DNA of 64,000 bases, from the NCBI GenBank assembly GCA_037042915.1, contig CM073194.1:2170001-2234000 (forward strand), read 5' to 3'. Shown here piece after piece: positions 60,346 to 64,000 of the stretch (its first letter is position 1; every line of letters begins with the position of its first letter). The DNA is from Auricularia sp. M13. Taxonomy: Eukaryota; Basidiomycota; Agaricomycetes; Auriculariales; Auriculariaceae. A program made the translations under genes and the position numbers. Under the pieces are notes generated by a model, which saw only the letters and a program-made list of their open reading frames with translations, did no database searches and was not told the DNA's origin.

Positions 60346-63300
60346 CCGGCCGTGTCGTTGGCTCGCTGAAGCCAACGTCAGGATCAAATAACCACGTAAT
60401 AAAATCATGCTCACGGGTCTCCTTGTCGACTTGGGCATCCTTGCCGTCGTCGTAAGGCTTTGCGCGCGTGCCCTGATCGAGCCCTGCCCGTGGCGGCCGT
60501 CCTTGACCTGGCCCACCTCGTTGGGACGAACGCGAAGTGCCCGTTCCGCCGCCCTGTCCCATCGCAGTGTTCAGCGCGAGAAGTGTGGCCTTCGATAGCT
60601 CAAAGAGCTCGCGCGCGGTGACGCCGTTGAAGTCACGACGCCCGTTGCGCTTGAAGCGCCCCTTGACAGTGTTGACGTCGCTCGCGTCGTTGCGGTCATT
60701 CGCGTCGTTGCGGTCATTCGCGTTGTTGCGGTCCATGATATTCGTAAGGTCGTATACCGAAGACGTGTGAGGCCCAAAGGTGGGGCATTGCACCTGCCTC
60801 GTGCGCGGATTATAAGGGAGAGGAGTGCCTTCGGGCTTCAAATTTGCTGTGCCTTGTCCAAAACGAGCCATTCCGATTCCGGCAACCTGCAAAGGTTCCG
60901 ACCGGTTGGCGCTTCGTCTCCCAAATGCACGATCTGCATCAATCGCCTTTGCCTCGCAGTACTCGCGCAATGGTTCCAGGTGCGCTACATCCTCATATCG
61001 TTCGATCGTGCTATCTCCCGTCGACCACTGAACCTCAAATTGTGTGTCAGGTCCCTGACCAAAGTGTGTAATAATTTTGCGCACTTGCACATTCGTTGGC
61101 CGTTCGCCAAGGCCCAGGATCTGATGCCATTGTCTTCCAGGAAATAGTACGTCATCATTTGGTATATGTTCTCGCAGTAATGACGCGTGGAAAACCGGAT
61201 GTAGCCCTCGCTTGAGCATTTCCTTACTCAGCTGCAACCTGTACGTCGCACCCTTCTCAATTGTTTCCACAATTTTGAACGGGCCAATATACTTAGGTGT
61301 TAGCTTCCTCGCATGAGACTTTGGTAGTTTCATGTTCTTTATGCTGAGATACACCCAGTCCCCCGTCACAAACGGTGCAATTTGGCGTTTCTTGTTTGCC
61401 TGTGTCGTCTGCTTCACTCTCGCGGCGATTATCGCGTCGTGAGCCTCCATGATCGCATCTCGCATGCTCTCCGCAAACCTCTGCACTCCCGGAAACTCAC
61501 TCTCACGATCCCAAAGGACCGATCTCGGATTCTGTCCGTAATTCAAGAAAAATGGTGTGTAGCCTGTTGTTGCTGACCGTGCACTGTTCATCGCAAGCTC
61601 TATGGCAGGCAGCTTCTTTACCCAGTCGCGCTGGGTCTCAGACACGCATTGGCGTATCATCTGCCCTAATGTCCTATTTGCGCGCTCAGTTGCTCCGTCC
61701 GTCTGCGGATGATACGCCGAGGACATAACTTCACCCCGGTGAGCTCGTTCAATTTCTGCCAGAATGTGCTCGTGAACAGTGTATCCCGATCACTCACTAT
61801 CGCCTCAGGCATCCCATGGAGTTTATATACATTATTGAAGAAGGTCTCAGCAATCTGGTGAGCCTTGTCCGTCGTTTTCACCGGTATGAGATGCACCATC
61901 GCACTGAGATGATCTATCACCACACAGATTCGGTCGAACCTCCCATTTTGGCCCTTCGACTGCGGCAGAGGGCCGACGAAGTCAATTCCTACAATCTGCC
62001 ACGGCCGACGCGGCACTGGCAGCGTCTTCAGCAGGCCATATGGCTTCTGCGTATTATCCTTCGTCGTTCGGCATATCGGACACGTTTCAACGTAAGCTTT
62101 GATATCTTTTATCATCTCTTTCCACCACACCTGATCGCGCATATACGCCAGGGTCTTGTGAGCGCCCAGATGCGCCAATATCGAGTGCGCTTGTTCGATC
62201 ATAGCCTCGCGCAGTTTCCTACCTCGGACAACTATGTTCGGTACGCACAAGAGATCCTCATTTCCGCTTGTCATGAAAATGATTTGCTTGTCCCCAGATC
62301 CTTCCACTCGGAAGTTCCTGTAATGCTCGGGATGCTGCAGGATCTCCGAAAAGAATTTGTCTTCAGCGTATCTCCCGGCTATGTCATGCGGCAACGACAG
62401 GCCAGGGTTTGTGTCCATCACGATTCCGGTGAGTCCGCGTCTCCCTCCATCTGTTGGCTGCTCATTCGGACTCGATTCCTCACTACGCAGCTCTCCTCGA
62501 CCGCCCTCCTTTGACCGGCCATCCTCGTGGCGCTCAGACGCATGCGCAACGTGCTGTGGCGCGGGATCTGATGCGAACTCTTTCAGAGTTTCGCCCATGT
62601 CGGATTTGGACTCATCGAAGGCAAGCTCATCATGTCCACTGCTAACGTGAGATCTCTTATCCCTCGTTGTGCTCGAATCTCGTCTCGACTGTGGTACCTT
62701 TCCAGCAAGTCGTCTAGAACGTCGAGGTACGCTCTCGTCCATTGAACTCTCATCGGCATCCGATTCTTCCACAGATTCGGTTTCCGAGCTGGACCGCGGC
62801 ATCTCCTTTGTTGCTCTGCGCAGCCTAAGTTCCTTAATAGTTGGCGCTTTCTCACCGCGCAGGCGTGCCGAACGCCGCGGCGGTAAGTCGCTCTCATTGT
62901 CTGAGTCTGCATCCGTCTCACGCCCTCCAGCTAATGCGCTTGGCAGCACGACTGTCCTACCGACAAAAACGGGGGCCGAGATCGATTTGCCCTCAATCTC
63001 GTCACTCTCCGAATCGTCCGAGTGATCCTGTACGTATTCGCTCTGCGCGCGCACCGTACCCGGTTGCTCATCGCTGTATAATCGCGATAACCCGTCCGCT
63101 AACACGTTATCCTTCCCAGGTATGTACGTTATTTCATAATCAAACTCGCTGAGCAAATGCAACCAGCGCGCTTGCCGCGCGCTCAAATCCTTCTGCGTCA
63201 TGAAGTGTTGAAGCGTACGATGATCAGTGCATATCCTGAAACGCGCGCCATGTAGTAAGCCTCTAAATCGCTTCAGCGACTCAACGATAGCTAATAATTC

Positions 63301-64000
63301 GCGTTCGTGCACTGGATAATTCTGTTGCGCGCTATTGAACTTTCCCGACCAAAACGTGATCGTCCGCGCAGTAGCCACGTCTTCGCCTTGTGAAATGTAA
63401 CCGCTCGCTCCCATCAATGAAGCATCGGTTATCAGGTTTATAGGACCACTCTTCAGCGAATAATCAATAGCATGACGGCGCTTCTCTCGGTGAGCATGAA
63501 CGATCTCTTTAATCTGCTCAAATGCGCGCTGCTCTGTGAATCCCCACCGCCAAGTTTTCGTAGATCCCACCAAGTGAGTGAGAACTCCCATCGGGATTCT
63601 AATTCCCTTGCAATCTGATGCTAGAAAACCTACCGCGCCAAGAAAGCTCATGAGAAGCCCCTTGTTCGTCGGTGTCGGCCATGCCGTGACTGTAGTCACC
63701 TTCGTAGGATCCATTTTGATTCCCTCCGAATCAATTACATGTCCCAGTATGCTCAGCTCTTCTGCAAATAACTGCATCTTGTCCGGATTCAAGTAAAACT
63801 TCTCCCGGCGGAGAACATCCAGAATGAGTCTGAGATGCTTCAAATGGTCTTCCGCCGTATCTGAGTACACGATGATATCGTCAAGGTATACATCCATAAA
63901 CACACCAATGTAAGGTGCGAAGATATGATTCATAAGCGTCTGATACGTCGCAGGACCGTTGCAGTCCCCAATCTGAAGTACCTGACTGACCATCGTGCCG

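Larger units (their letters stand above)
58982..64000 (-). mobile_element. Ty3-type (Metaviridae) LTR retrotransposon, 3' part
   Basis: Fossil element, transcribed leftward; its 5' part (gag, protease, first part of RT, 5' LTR) lies beyond the window. Parts seen: end of the RT with YLDDIIVYS (about 63870), RNase H (TDASLMGASGYISQG; VHERELLAIV), a long charged spacer with RRSARLRG-type basic motifs, integrase HHCC region and catalytic core (VGIDFVGPLPQSKG), GPY-type region (YIGPFKIVETIEKG) and a chromodomain-like C-terminus (LEPLREYCEA). A TGTAAGGGTTAG at 58982 is a likely outer LTR edge; the inner edge is unclear. Broken, about one or two breaks in the visible part. Age uncertain because the LTR pair cannot be compared. 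Confidence 0.85.

Overview
The window looks like nuclear DNA of a wood-decaying basidiomycete (Agaricomycetes, probably a polypore-like white-rot fungus). Evidence: GC-rich genes cut by many introns of about 50 bases, a class II (lignin-type) peroxidase, an AA9 lytic polysaccharide monooxygenase relic, a secreted GH13 amylase with a CBM20 starch-binding domain, and expanded F-box families. Exon limits below were read by eye from splice signals, reading phase and paralogue comparison; none has transcript support.

Layout. 1-22 kb: three F-box genes of subfamily B and two of subfamily A, alternating with an inverted peroxidase pseudogene (1.8-3.1 kb), the septation GTPase gene SPG1 with a 2.3-kb intron (6.2-9.4 kb), a divergent A1-type aspartic peptidase (13.0-15.4 kb), a broken AA9 gene joined to an inverted copy of the first half of SPG1 (16.1-18.1 kb), and a subfamily B F-box fragment (19.9 kb). 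22.8-32.4 kb: GH13 amylase-CBM20, a HAD-family hydrolase, the peroxidase that matches the pseudogene at 1.8 kb, and a CAX-type cation/proton exchanger. 32.4-40.1 kb: gene-poor DNA, a 494-bp non-autonomous hAT element with a perfect 8-bp target duplication, and two tandem subfamily A F-box genes within a duplicated 2.4-kb unit. 40.3-48.2 kb: an FAD monooxygenase-like gene, GMP synthase, and a second CAX paralogue. 48.8-57.2 kb: a membrane protein, a MYND zinc-finger protein, two paralogues of an uncharacterised MGTR-type family, and AIG2-like sequence. 57.7-64 kb: a LINE-like ORF1 remnant next to a Ty3-type LTR retrotransposon that runs off the window.

How it fits together. Housekeeping genes (SPG1, GMP synthase) are scattered among secreted carbohydrate- and lignin-active enzymes and fast-evolving F-box genes. 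The region has been reshuffled repeatedly: an inverted ~2-kb peroxidase duplication 25 kb apart, an inverted partial SPG1 duplication joined to a truncated AA9 gene, a tandem F-box duplication carrying the tail of its neighbour, and a probable gene-conversion tract. The less expected observations are a conserved 20-nt first coding exon in all four subfamily A F-box genes, GC-AG introns sharing one 9-mer at the donor, and the 2.3-kb repeat-filled intron of SPG1. I found no clear undescribed multi-gene system.
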